Shown piece after piece: positions 55,900 to 64,000 of a stretch of 64,000 nucleotides of DNA. The stretch's first letter is position 1; each line of letters opens with the position of its first letter. The notes below the pieces were generated by a model. It was given only the letters and a program-made list of their open reading frames with translations. It was not told where the DNA came from and ran no database searches. The DNA comes from DATEKX01 sp963726785 (lineage in GTDB: Bacteria; Acidobacteriota; Blastocatellia; UBA7656). The position numbers and the translations under genes are program-made. The stretch lies in the NCBI GenBank assembly GCA_963726785.1, contig CAVSDJ010000001.1, positions 1-64,000 of the forward strand, given 5' to 3'.

Positions 55900-57304
55900 T
55901 TGAAGAAAACCATCATAATAATCTTTCTGATTCTTGTACTGGTTGCTGGCGTCTTGCCGTTCTGCGCCAGCGCAGCCGAGCGCGTGGACTTCATTATTCG
56001 CGGCGGCACCGTCGTCACATTGGACGGCTCGGCGCGCGTCATTGAAAACGGCGCGGTCGCAGTTCGCCGCGAGCGCATAGTTGCGGTCGGCACTTCCGCC
56101 GAAATCGCAGCTAAATACTCTGCCGCCGATACGATCAACGCTACTGGAAAAGTGGTTATGCCCGGGCTCATCAACACACACACGCACGTGCCTATGGTTT
56201 TGTTTCGCGGCATAGCTGATGACCTGATGCTGCCGGAGTGGTTGCAGAAATATATTTTCCCGGCTGAAGCGAAAAACGTTGACGAACAATTCGTCAGGTG
56301 GGGAACGCGACTCGGCTGTCTTGAGATGATCGAAGGCGGGACGACCACCTACGTTGACATGTATTACTTCGAGGACGCCGTGGCCGAAGAGACTGCGCGC
56401 GCAGGAATGCGCGGAGTGCTTGGAGAAACGCTGATTGATTTTCCAGTGCCCGACAACAAGACATGGGACGCAGGGATGCAATACATGGAAAAGTTCGCCG
56501 CGCGATGGAAAGGCCACCCGCTCATCACTCCTGCAATAGCTCCTCACGCGCCCTATACAGTGTCAACCGATCACCTGAAGCAGGCTCATGAATTTTCGAT
56601 GCGCAAAAATATTCCGCTGATCATTCACGTCGCAGAAGACTATGCCGAAGTGAAAACGATTCAGGAGAAATACAACGCAAGCCCTGTTGCTTATCTCGAA
56701 CGCATCGGCTTGCTCGACAATCGCGTGATCGCAGCGCACATGGTCTCGGCCTACGGAAGAAGACATAAGGACGCTTGCGGCGCGCTCGGTCGGCGTCGGT
56801 CATTGCCCGCAGTCGAACATGAAACTGGCTGCAGGAGCCGCTCCTGTGCCACAGATGCTCAAAGCAGGTGTGGCCGTAGGGCTAGGCACGGACGGCGCTG
56901 CATCCAACAACGACCTGAATATGTGGGAAGAGATGGACACTGCGGCAAAGCTGCACAAGCTGGTTGCGAAAGACCCGACCGTAATCAATGCGCGCGAGGC
57001 GCTTGAGATGGCAACGATTCGCGGCGCGCGAGCCATTCACCTTGATCGAGAAATCGGCTCGCTCGAAGCAGGCAAGCTCGCGGACTTGCTGATTGTAAAC
57101 TTAGACAGCGCGCATCAAACGCCGATTTATAACGTCTACTCGCATCTTGTTTACGCGACTAAATCCTCAGACGTTGAAACGGTGATGATAAACGGTCGCA
57201 TAGTGATGGAAGACCGACAGGTGCAGACAATTGACGGGCGAGCCGTGCGCGCTAAGGCTCAAGAGTATCGAGACAAAATTAGAAAGAGTCTCCAGTCTCA
57301 ATAG
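55900..57304 (+). CDS. mtaD: Amidohydrolase, S-adenosylhomocysteine/methylthioadenosine deaminase type, exported, one frameshift
   Basis: Metal-dependent nucleoside deaminase of the MtaD/SsnA type. Start TTG 55900 after GGAGGATAACGC; a hydrophobic N-terminus (KTIIIIFLILVLVAGVLPFC) suggests export or anchoring, unusual for this enzyme. Metal motif HTHVPM, EGGTTTYVDMYY, HAPYTVSTDHL, IIHVAED, then after an extra G near 56750, PTEEDIRTLAARSVGVGHCPQSNMKLAAG, the catalytic Asp in GTDGAASNNDLNMWEE, and GSLEAGKLADLLIVN. Removing that base gives about 467 residues. Likely roles: purine or methylthioadenosine salvage. Confidence 0.88.
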
Positions 57305-57308
57305 TCGC

Positions 57309-57530
57309 CTACAAACCGGGATCATCTATTGGCCTGAGACAACCGAGCATACATTCACAACGTTCCTCAGCATTACCCGGGGACGGAAACATCTTGGCGC
57401 ACGCCGCCGTGCATTCCGGGTCAAACTGCGCGTTCGGCGGCGGGTTCATTAAACAAGGGTCCGGCTCTGTTCCTACTGCGGTGAAGGCAAAAGTCAGCAA
57501 TACGATCAGCAGCATTATAACTCTTTTCAT
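57309..57530 (-). CDS. Small secreted Cys-rich protein, 73 aa
   Basis: Signal peptide (MKRVIMLLIVLLTFAFTAVG) and a mature part of about 53 residues with six cysteines, DPCLMNPPP...PECTAACAKMF...ERCECMLGCLRP, likely three disulphides. No known family. Function unknown. Convergent with the deaminase gene, 4 bases away. Confidence 0.6.
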   Translation of the reverse strand: MKRVIMLLIVLLTFAFTAVGTEPDPCLMNPPPNAQFDPECTAACAKMFPSPGNAEERCECMLGCLRPIDDPGL

Positions 57531-57755
57531 GGGTCTCTCCTTTCAATATCGTAAACTCTGAATGGCAGGCAGTGTATCACGATTTTGTAATAAATCCTAT
57601 ATTGATGCTTAGTGGAAAACATCACACTGCCCGAGATACTCCGAACCTGTGCAAGCAGATCGCTCAACTCAGAAAACAGGGGTGATTGCCGAATTTGTTT
57701 TAGCTCACTTCGCGTGTTACGCTCTCAATTCTGAAAATGCCGAGGAACGCTCATT

Positions 57756-59204
57756 ATGCCATTTGACGATTTGAGAGGATTCATCTCTACGCTTGAAAAG
57801 CAGGGCCAACTCAAACGCATACGCGCAGAGGTAGACGCGCAGCTTGAGATAACCGAAATCACAGACCGAGTCTCGAAGCGCGGCGGGCCTGCCCTGTTGT
57901 TTGAAAACGTTCGCGGCTACCGAATGCCGCTTCTAATCAACGCGCTGGGCAGCCGCGAGCGAATGTTGACGGGGCTGGGTGTAAAAGATTACGGCGAGAT
58001 TACCGAGCGCATACTTGAACTGACGGACGTGAAATCTCCGCAAGGGCTGATCGAAAAAATAAAGATGATTCCGCGACTGGCCGATTTGGGAAAGATGTTT
58101 CCAAAGATCGTAAAGAGCGGCCCGTGCAAAGAGCGCATATTGAAGCAGGGTGAGTTTTCGCTTTTCGATCTTCCGATAATCAAATGCTGGCCCGAAGACG
58201 GCGGTCGCTATATTACGATGCCGCTCGTCTTCACGAAGAACCCCGCGACGGGCAAGCGCAATTGCGGGATGTATAGAATGCAAGTTTATGACGATACGAC
58301 CACAGGGATGCACTGGCAGATTCACAAGCACGGCGCGCAGCATTTTCGCAATCTCAGGCGCGGCGGCGGAGGGCGGCTCGACGTAGGAGTGGCCATAGGA
58401 GCCGATCCTGTGACAGTCTTTGCAGCGATAATGCCGCTGCCCGAAGACCTGGACGAGATGATGATAGCCGGGTTCTTGCGCGAAAAGCCCGTCGAAATGG
58501 TGAAGTGCGAAACGGTTGATGTGGAAGTCCCGGCAAACGCGGAGATCGTTTTAGAAGGCTACGTTGATACAAGCGAGCGAAGAATAGAAGGGCCGTTTGG
58601 AGATCACACAGGTTATTACTCGCTCGAAGACGAATTCCCGGTTTTTCACGTCACCTGCATCACGCACCGCAAGAAGCCGATTTATCAAACGACCATCGTT
58701 GGCAAGCCACCGATGGAAGACTGCTGGATGGGCGAGGCGATAGAGCGAATATTTCTTCCATTGATGCAGCGCCAGTTCTCCGAAGTCGTTGATTACCACA
58801 TGCCGTTTTCGGGAGTCTTTCACAACCTGATGATCGTTTCGATAAAGAAGAACTATCCAGGCCACGCGCGAAAGATCATGAACGGCATCTGGTCGTTGCC
58901 GCAGGCTATGTTTACCAAATGCATAGTCGTCGTAGATGACGACACGAACGTGCGCGACTTGAACGAAGTGACGTGGCGAGTGTTGAACAACATTGACCCT
59001 GAGCGCGACATTCAATTCATGCTCGGCCCCGTAGACCAACTGGATCATTCATCGCGGCTGGCGAATTTCGGCTCGAAGATGGGCATTGACGGAACTCGAA
59101 AATGGAAGTCGGAAGGCTTCGACCGCCCCTGGCCCAAAGAGCTTGAGATGACCGAAGAAGTGAAGCAAAGAATAGATCAGCTATGGCCGAAGCTGGGATT
59201 ATGA
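57756..59204 (+). CDS. ubiD: UbiD-family prenylated-FMN decarboxylase, 482 aa
   Basis: Decarboxylase of the UbiD family, which uses prenylated FMN made by UbiX. The characteristic Glu-Arg-Glu active-site region is visible: the RRIEGPFGDHTGYYS segment with R and E, and the E in ITHRKKPIYQTTIVGKPPMEDCWMGEA, along with FENVRGYRMPLLINALGS and KRNCGMYRMQVYDDTTTGMHWQIHKHG. Likely substrate a 4-hydroxybenzoate-type or naphthoate-type acid in quinone biosynthesis (menaquinone futalosine-type or ubiquinone-like), which cannot be decided here. Stand-alone; no ubiX in the window. Confidence 0.93.
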   Translation: MPFDDLRGFISTLEKQGQLKRIRAEVDAQLEITEITDRVSKRGGPALLFENVRGYRMPLLINALGSRERMLTGLGVKDYGEITERILELTDVKSPQGLIEKIKMIPRLADLGKMFPKIVKSGPCKERILKQGEFSLFDLPIIKCWPEDGGRYITMPLVFTKNPATGKRNCGMYRMQVYDDTTTGMHWQIHKHGAQHFRNLRRGGGGRLDVGVAIGADPVTVFAAIMPLPEDLDEMMIAGFLREKPVEMVKCETVDVEVPANAEIVLEGYVDTSERRIEGPFGDHTGYYSLEDEFPVFHVTCITHRKKPIYQTTIVGKPPMEDCWMGEAIERIFLPLMQRQFSEVVDYHMPFSGVFHNLMIVSIKKNYPGHARKIMNGIWSLPQAMFTKCIVVVDDDTNVRDLNEVTWRVLNNIDPERDIQFMLGPVDQLDHSSRLANFGSKMGIDGTRKWKSEGFDRPWPKELEMTEEVKQRIDQLWPKLGL

Positions 59205-59258
59205 AAAGAGGATTTGCATAAAGTGCCAGATACGAATCTGCGTAGGTGAATCGTCTAT

Positions 59259-60953
59259 TCAGTTTTGCTGCGGAGATTCAAGGTTTGCTTCGACTCGCTT
59301 GCGCCATTCGCGCTCGCTTTCAAGCGGGCAGGCTATCTGTAGATAAGCATATCCGATCATCCGATTGAGCAGTCTGTTGCGGCGTTGGTCATTCTCATAA
59401 TCGCGCACAGCAAACAACACTGAGGCCAGGTCTTCGGGAGTCATTTCGCCATTGATCCAAAGACTTATCTTATCCTCTAAGTACGCTTCATCCTCAAGCA
59501 AGTCCTGCGGCTGAACTTCAGGCAGGCTTCTCCACCTGTCCTCAGATTCGATTCGCTGAGAACTGGCATGGAAACTGTAACTGATCATTTGATCGAGGAC
59601 GTTGTTGCGGCGGGCTGTGTCGTTACAATTTCTGATCGCGCTGATTACACCGGCAAAGTCTTCCGGGGAAACTTCGCCCTGCACCCAGATATTGATGAGT
59701 CCTTCCAAAAAGCCTCTGTGCTCCAGGTTGATGGTTCTGGTTTTATAGACTGGTTTTTCATCTTCGTCCAGGCCGATGACGCCTGCAACTTCGAGCATCT
59801 TGTCGAGGATTTCGGCTGATGTATTGTGATCCCTTGCGACCTCCATAACCAGAGAGCGTTTTTGACCGACCGACATGCGGAAGAAATGCAGTATGTTGAT
59901 TTGTGAAGAACGAGACCTTTTTGCGGTGTTGGAAGAGTCAACAAAAAGGTTAGGGAAAAGTAACAAACTTACAGGCTCTTTGAAGGCGAGTGAGCGTGAC
60001 CGAGCGCCTTCGCCATCACAAGCCTCTGCGTCCATCTGCGAAGTAGCGTCGTCATCAAAGAAATTTCTACCGATAGAGACTACGGAGCTGTTGGTAATTT
60101 GATCCTCAACGGGCTCGTCGAAATCAAACGAGACCGCGTCCAGGGCGACGGTTGAGTGGGAAGCGCGGCGGGACTTCTGCTCTATCGCTTCCGCCGTGTT
60201 GAGGATTTGCGGCAATTGGTGCGTAAACGGTGTAGACAACGCAATACGCACGGCATTTTGAGCCTCTTCAATACGCCCCATCTCGCCATACTCTACGGCA
60301 AGGCTATTGGCATAAATGTAAAAGAAAATCGGATGTTTTGCAGCCAGCAAACGGATGGGTGAAGACAATCCTTCCAACGCCGCCACTGCCCCTTTATTAT
60401 CACCGAGGATCCCTCTGATGATTGCTATATTCCAATGCGAAGTAGTAACAGCATCTACATCTCGCCCGTATCGTGGGGATGCTGCATGAAGGGCTTCCAC
60501 AAAAAGACGTATTGCTTCGTCGTAGTCACTACTATCGTAATAGATTGAGCCAATATCCTTGATCGCCTTCGCTCTATATTTAAGAGGCGTGATCTCGGAC
60601 TCGGCAAGCGTTTCAAGTATAGCGCGCGCGCTCTCTGGCTCTCCGCGTCTTAGTATGTTTACTGCTTGATAGTATTGCCCGATGCTCTGGTACTGGCGCG
60701 GGAGTGAACTATTAATCAATATATTGCTGATCTGCTCAACGATTTCCGCGCGATGTAAACCCAGCGCCTGATCGGCCAGGTTCGTCAGCCTATTTCCCAC
60801 TTCGCGCAATTGTGATTCGTTGGCGCTTTTCAGGATGGCCAGAGCAACGCGCTGATACAATCCTTCCTGTTCAAAGGTTTGACCAGCCTCGCCAACTCTC
60901 CCTGACGAGAGAAACCTAGAGGGAACCAGATTGTCATTAGCCGCTTTTTGCAT
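59259..60953 (-). CDS. Repeat-rich protein of unknown function, TPR-like N-terminus, duplicated C-terminal module, 564 aa
   Basis: Not recognised as a whole. Residues about 30-260 are alpha-helical repeats resembling TPRs (LKYRAKAIKDIGSIYYDSSDYDEAIRLFVEAL). A polar linker follows. The C-terminal third contains two copies of a 45-residue unit: LEGLINIWVQGEVSPEDFAGVISAIRNCND...NNVLDQMISYSF and LEDKISLWINGEMTPEDLASVLFAVRDYEN...NRLLNRMIGYAY. No signal peptide. Function unknown. It is divergent from the subtilisin gene at 61387. Confidence 0.7.
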   Translation of the reverse strand: MQKAANDNLVPSRFLSSGRVGEAGQTFEQEGLYQRVALAILKSANESQLREVGNRLTNLADQALGLHRAEIVEQISNILINSSLPRQYQSIGQYYQAVNILRRGEPESARAILETLAESEITPLKYRAKAIKDIGSIYYDSSDYDEAIRLFVEALHAASPRYGRDVDAVTTSHWNIAIIRGILGDNKGAVAALEGLSSPIRLLAAKHPIFFYIYANSLAVEYGEMGRIEEAQNAVRIALSTPFTHQLPQILNTAEAIEQKSRRASHSTVALDAVSFDFDEPVEDQITNSSVVSIGRNFFDDDATSQMDAEACDGEGARSRSLAFKEPVSLLLFPNLFVDSSNTAKRSRSSQINILHFFRMSVGQKRSLVMEVARDHNTSAEILDKMLEVAGVIGLDEDEKPVYKTRTINLEHRGFLEGLINIWVQGEVSPEDFAGVISAIRNCNDTARRNNVLDQMISYSFHASSQRIESEDRWRSLPEVQPQDLLEDEAYLEDKISLWINGEMTPEDLASVLFAVRDYENDQRRNRLLNRMIGYAYLQIACPLESEREWRKRVEANLESPQQN

Positions 60954-61386
60954 TTTCGCTCTACAATCTTAATACTGTTCGGGCTGAGAATACACCTATA
61001 AAAGGCGCATCCTGTCACCCTTTCAACTAATCCTCGTTGAATATCCGCCTTGGGCCTGGCGGCTCAGAAGAAGTGTGGACACAGGGCAGATTTAATCTCA
61101 GCCGTGATGTAATTAGGGGCCGCTGAACAATAAATCCGCAATCAGACTCTAGTGCTCTCGACTGCCGGCGAAAAAAAACTTCGCGGCAAGATTGTACTAC
61201 AAACTACCGCATTATGCGCAAGACGTTCGCGTTAATAAAATAAAATCGCATGGAATTAAAAGTGAGATTTATCACCGGATTCCACTTTTAATTACAGCGG
61301 GCGTCTGCGAAGTAGTGGTAAACCGCCTCGGATTTGTTATACTGTTGCTCCGCAACATCATACTTGAGGTTTGGAGAAGGGTTCTT
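60954..61386. other. Intergenic region with an 11-bp inverted repeat
   Basis: 433 bases between divergent genes. AATTAAAAGTG (61254-61264) and CACTTTTAATT (61283-61293) form an inverted repeat with an 18-base spacer, about 95 bases before the subtilisin start. It may be an operator or part of the leader. The rest shows no gene or known repeat. Confidence 0.45.
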
Positions 61387-63381
61387 ATGAAGATTCGGCT
61401 GGTTGCCGTGCTCGTTTTTGTCCTGGCGTCTCTGCTGTCAATTAACTTCAAGCCTCCCGTGCTGGCGCAGAGCCAGGTCGCTATGGCCAAGATTGCGCCC
61501 TGGGTGCTTGAGCGCACCCTGAATAATCAAGACGCGGAATTCCTCGTCGTCCTGGCCGATCAGGCCGACTTGAGCGGCGCGGAAGCGTTGCAGACGAAAG
61601 AAGAGAAAGGCCGCTACGTTTATAACGCGCTCTTTGACAAAGCTCAGGCAACGCAGAAGCCTATTCTCGACTGGCTGAAGCAAAACAATATCGAGAGCCG
61701 TTCTTATTACATCGTCAACATGATCTGGGTGAAGGGGAGTCGCGATGTTGCGGTCGCGCTTGCCTCGCGCGCAGACGTTCAGCGCATTGAAGGCAATCCT
61801 GTCATTCATAACCAGATGGAGCCTCCTGAAAGCTTTGATACGAAAAAAACGCACGCCATCGCCGCCATCGAACCCGGCGTCACCTTCTCGCACGCGGATC
61901 AGGTGTGGGCGATGGGCTTCACAGGGCAGGGAATAGTCGTAGGCGCTGCCGACACGGGCTATCGCTGGGATCACAATGCGCTAAAAAATCACTATCGCGG
62001 ATGGAACGGTACGACCGCAGATCATAATTTCAACTGGCATGACAGCATTCATTCAGGCGGTGGGGACTGCGGCCCGAACTCAGCGCAGCCTTGCGATGAC
62101 CACGGTCACGGCACGCACACGGCAGGAACAGCCGTAGGCGATGACGGCGGGGCCAATCAAGTAGGCATGGCCCCCGGCGCAAAGTGGATCGGCTGCCGCA
62201 ACATGAATCAGGGCGACGGAACGCCCGCGACCTACATAGAGTGTTTCGAGTTCTTCCTCGCGCCGTATCCCGTCGGTGGCACACCCGCGCAGGGAGACCC
62301 GACAAAAGCGCCTGACTTGACGACTAATTCGTGGGGCTGCCCGCCGTCTGAAGGATGCTCTCCCGCATCGCTTCAAGCGGCGGTTGTCGCGCAACGCGCA
62401 GCAGGCATAATCACTGTCGTCGCGGCTGGCAACTCAGGTTCAAGTTGTTCGACCGTTTCAGACCCTCCGGCAATCTATGCTGAATCTTTTACAGTCGGCG
62501 CGCTGAACACGGGGACTGACAACCCGGCTTCTTTCAGCAGTCGCGGCCCTGTTACGATTGACGGCAGCAATCGCATGAAACCGGACATCGCTGCGCCGGG
62601 CACGAGCACAAGGTCTGCGACCAGAAACAGTGTGAGCGCATACACAAGCATGAGCGGCACGTCTATGGCAACGCCGCACGTAGCTGGCGGCATTGCGCTG
62701 GTGTTGTCGGCGCAGCCCAGTCTTCGCGGGCAAGTTTCGATTGTCGAAAACATAATGCGGGACTCAGCCGTTCACCTCAATTCGGCTTCTTGCAACAGCA
62801 GCGGCTCGCCCAACAATGTTTTCGGTTCCGGGCGAATGGATGCGAAAGTTGCCGCCAATATAGCTTTGACTACGTTCTCGCCAAAGAGCGCGGCGTTTCA
62901 GATAACAGGTGGCGACGGGGTGCTCAACGTATCGGCCCCGGCTGGCGCGAACTGGACTGCTGTGAGCAACGATAACTGGATCATTATAAATTCGAATAAC
63001 AGCGGCACAGGCAATGGCACCGTTTTCTATTCTGTGAGAGACAATTTCAATGCGAGTCCTCGCACAGGATCCATCACCATCGCACATCGAACTTACCTGA
63101 TACGTCAGGATGGAACAGGCACAGGCAATTGCACCAACTCGATCACTCCGGTTGGTCAAGCATTCCTTGCGGCAGGCGGCAACGGGACTATTCAGGTGAC
63201 GGCTGGCGCAAACTGCATCTGGAATGCGACGAGCAAGGTCAGTTGGTTAACGATCACTTCAGACAATGGTGGACAGGGCAACGGGACGGTGACTTTCTCT
63301 GTCAGCGCGAATGCGAGCGGCAGTGCGCGTAAAACAACGATCAATGTTGCGGGGCGGACTTTTTCGATAAAGCAACAGTGA
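61387..63381 (+). CDS. Secreted S8 subtilisin-like serine peptidase with BACON-like domains, 664 aa
   Basis: Signal peptide MKIRLVAVLVFVLASLLSI (ATG at 61387 with GGAGAAGG before it; the frame extends 65 codons upstream without a good start). A propeptide region (residues about 35-135, FLVVLADQADLSGAEALQ...) precedes the peptidase domain: catalytic Asp in VVGAADTGYRWDH, His in DDHGHGTHTAGTAVGDDG, Asn in VVAAGNSGSSCS, and Ser in MSGTSMATPHVAGGIAL. Then two C-terminal BACON-like beta domains (about 500-664), ending TINVAGRTFSIKQQ. Complete and probably active. The broken subtilisin remnant at 9039-10083 belongs to another subtype. Confidence 0.93.
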   Translation: MKIRLVAVLVFVLASLLSINFKPPVLAQSQVAMAKIAPWVLERTLNNQDAEFLVVLADQADLSGAEALQTKEEKGRYVYNALFDKAQATQKPILDWLKQNNIESRSYYIVNMIWVKGSRDVAVALASRADVQRIEGNPVIHNQMEPPESFDTKKTHAIAAIEPGVTFSHADQVWAMGFTGQGIVVGAADTGYRWDHNALKNHYRGWNGTTADHNFNWHDSIHSGGGDCGPNSAQPCDDHGHGTHTAGTAVGDDGGANQVGMAPGAKWIGCRNMNQGDGTPATYIECFEFFLAPYPVGGTPAQGDPTKAPDLTTNSWGCPPSEGCSPASLQAAVVAQRAAGIITVVAAGNSGSSCSTVSDPPAIYAESFTVGALNTGTDNPASFSSRGPVTIDGSNRMKPDIAAPGTSTRSATRNSVSAYTSMSGTSMATPHVAGGIALVLSAQPSLRGQVSIVENIMRDSAVHLNSASCNSSGSPNNVFGSGRMDAKVAANIALTTFSPKSAAFQITGGDGVLNVSAPAGANWTAVSNDNWIIINSNNSGTGNGTVFYSVRDNFNASPRTGSITIAHRTYLIRQDGTGTGNCTNSITPVGQAFLAAGGNGTIQVTAGANCIWNATSKVSWLTITSDNGGQGNGTVTFSVSANASGSARKTTINVAGRTFSIKQQ

Positions 63382-63386
63382 CCGCG

Positions 63387-64000
63387 CTAACACGGCAGGA
63401 ACGTGAACGCCGCGACGCCGAACACAAACCAGAGCGCCGCAAAGATCAAGCCGTAGCCAAAAAAGGTTCTGAAATCTACTCGGGCAATTTCCGCCCTCAC
63501 CACGAACCAGAACGGCGCGACAAGATTGCCCATCTGATCGCCGACACCTAAGGCCAGCAAGCCGCGCTGCGCCGTCACTCCGACAGCCTCTGCTGCTTTG
63601 ATTGTCAAAAAGCCTTGAATCGCCCACTGTCCGCCGCTCGACGGAATAAATATAGCGACTATCGTCCCTGCCAGGGCCGTCAGCAATGGAAACGTCCAGC
63701 GCGTAGAAATTGGCTCAACGAGATTGCCAAACGCTTCGCCAATAGTTGTGAACTGGATCAAACCGGCAACGCCTGCGTACAGGTGATAGAGCACCAGAAT
63801 CGGCCAGCAAGCGACAACGGCTTTCTGTAACGCCTGCGAAAAATTGCGGATATTGCCGTGCAGCAAGAAGCACAACAGAAGAAAGATAGTGTTGAGAGAA
63901 TTGAGGTCGAGGCTCGCCCGCTTGATTGCAAAATGGTAGTAGAGCCAGCCTGCCAGCGCCGCACACAGTATGATCGATATCAGGGGAAATCGTTCCAGGC
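63387..64000 (-). CDS. atoE: AtoE-type short-chain fatty acid transporter, C-terminal part
   Basis: Short-chain fatty acid transporter family (AtoE) membrane protein; the visible 200 residues start inside the gene at the window edge (LERFPLISIILCAALAGWLYYHF) and include CFLLHGNIRNFSQALQKAVVACWPILVLYHLYAGVAGLI, IPSSGGQWAIQGFLTIKAAEA, and GVGDQMGNLVAPFWFVV, all typical of the C-terminal half. The start is beyond 64000. It ends 5 bases after the subtilisin stop (convergent). Confidence 0.88.
   Translation of the reverse strand, partial: LERFPLISIILCAALAGWLYYHFAIKRASLDLNSLNTIFLLLCFLLHGNIRNFSQALQKAVVACWPILVLYHLYAGVAGLIQFTTIGEAFGNLVEPISTRWTFPLLTALAGTIVAIFIPSSGGQWAIQGFLTIKAAEAVGVTAQRGLLALGVGDQMGNLVAPFWFVVRAEIARVDFRTFFGYGLIFAALWFVFGVAAFTFLPC

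Overview
The window looks like chromosomal DNA of an Acidobacteriota-type soil bacterium, probably near the Blastocatellia. The evidence is an 'orphan' duplicated MacB/FtsX-type permease (the ADOP type expanded in Acidobacteria), an ECF sigma factor beside a Ser/Thr kinase with TPRs, two large beta-propeller (Reg_prop/Y_Y_Y) sensor histidine kinases, secreted subtilisins with BACON-like domains, and many intergenic palindromes. This is inference; no rRNA or tRNA gene was seen.

Layout. 1-9 kb (mostly minus strand): a frameshifted DegT/DnrJ-type aminotransferase and amino-acid permease, a large secreted GH2 protein, and a run of small genes (zinc-ribbon-like, membrane-anchored unknown, cupin, ClbS/DinB-like, PEP mutase/isocitrate lyase-like). 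9-17 kb (accessory): a 5'-truncated subtilisin remnant, a VAO-type FAD oxidase of the cholesterol oxidase class, an IS110-family element, a WG-repeat protein, an attC-like site and a broken ADOP permease. 17-26 kb (signalling, secretion): a kinase-TPR protein with its ECF sigma factor, a truncated surface-protein fragment, a C1A cysteine peptidase, a BON-domain protein and a second, heavily frameshifted kinase. 26-36 kb: two sensor kinase/response regulator pairs facing each other; the second is preceded by a PQQ-type sugar dehydrogenase gene in the same transcription unit.

35.9-41.4 kb is the most interesting block: SGNH hydrolase, MBOAT acyltransferase, second SGNH hydrolase, acyl carrier protein and a KAS III-like ketosynthase, tightly packed on one strand. 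It resembles the carrier-protein/MBOAT/SGNH logic of Dlt systems, with a ketosynthase where an adenylating ligase would be expected. 41-47 kb holds a lipoprotein with caspase-like motifs, hpt, an unusual rpiB and an ECF sigma/anti-sigma/secretin-N-like operon. 47-54 kb is a nucleoside import and salvage operon (ABC ATPase, two permeases, purine nucleoside phosphorylase, uridine kinase, cytidine deaminase) interrupted by a small IS200-like unit bounded by REP-like palindromes. 54-64 kb: MgtC-like protein, secreted phosphodiesterase, MtaD-type deaminase, Cys-rich secreted peptide, UbiD decarboxylase, a protein with a duplicated C-terminal module, an intact secreted subtilisin, and the end of an AtoE-type transporter.

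Two features recur. Palindromic repeats occupy many intergenic gaps (five copies of one TTCACCGCAGAG-bounded family plus several others). Frameshifts break about a dozen genes; most can be repaired by one base, often in a short homopolymer, so consensus error is as likely as true decay.
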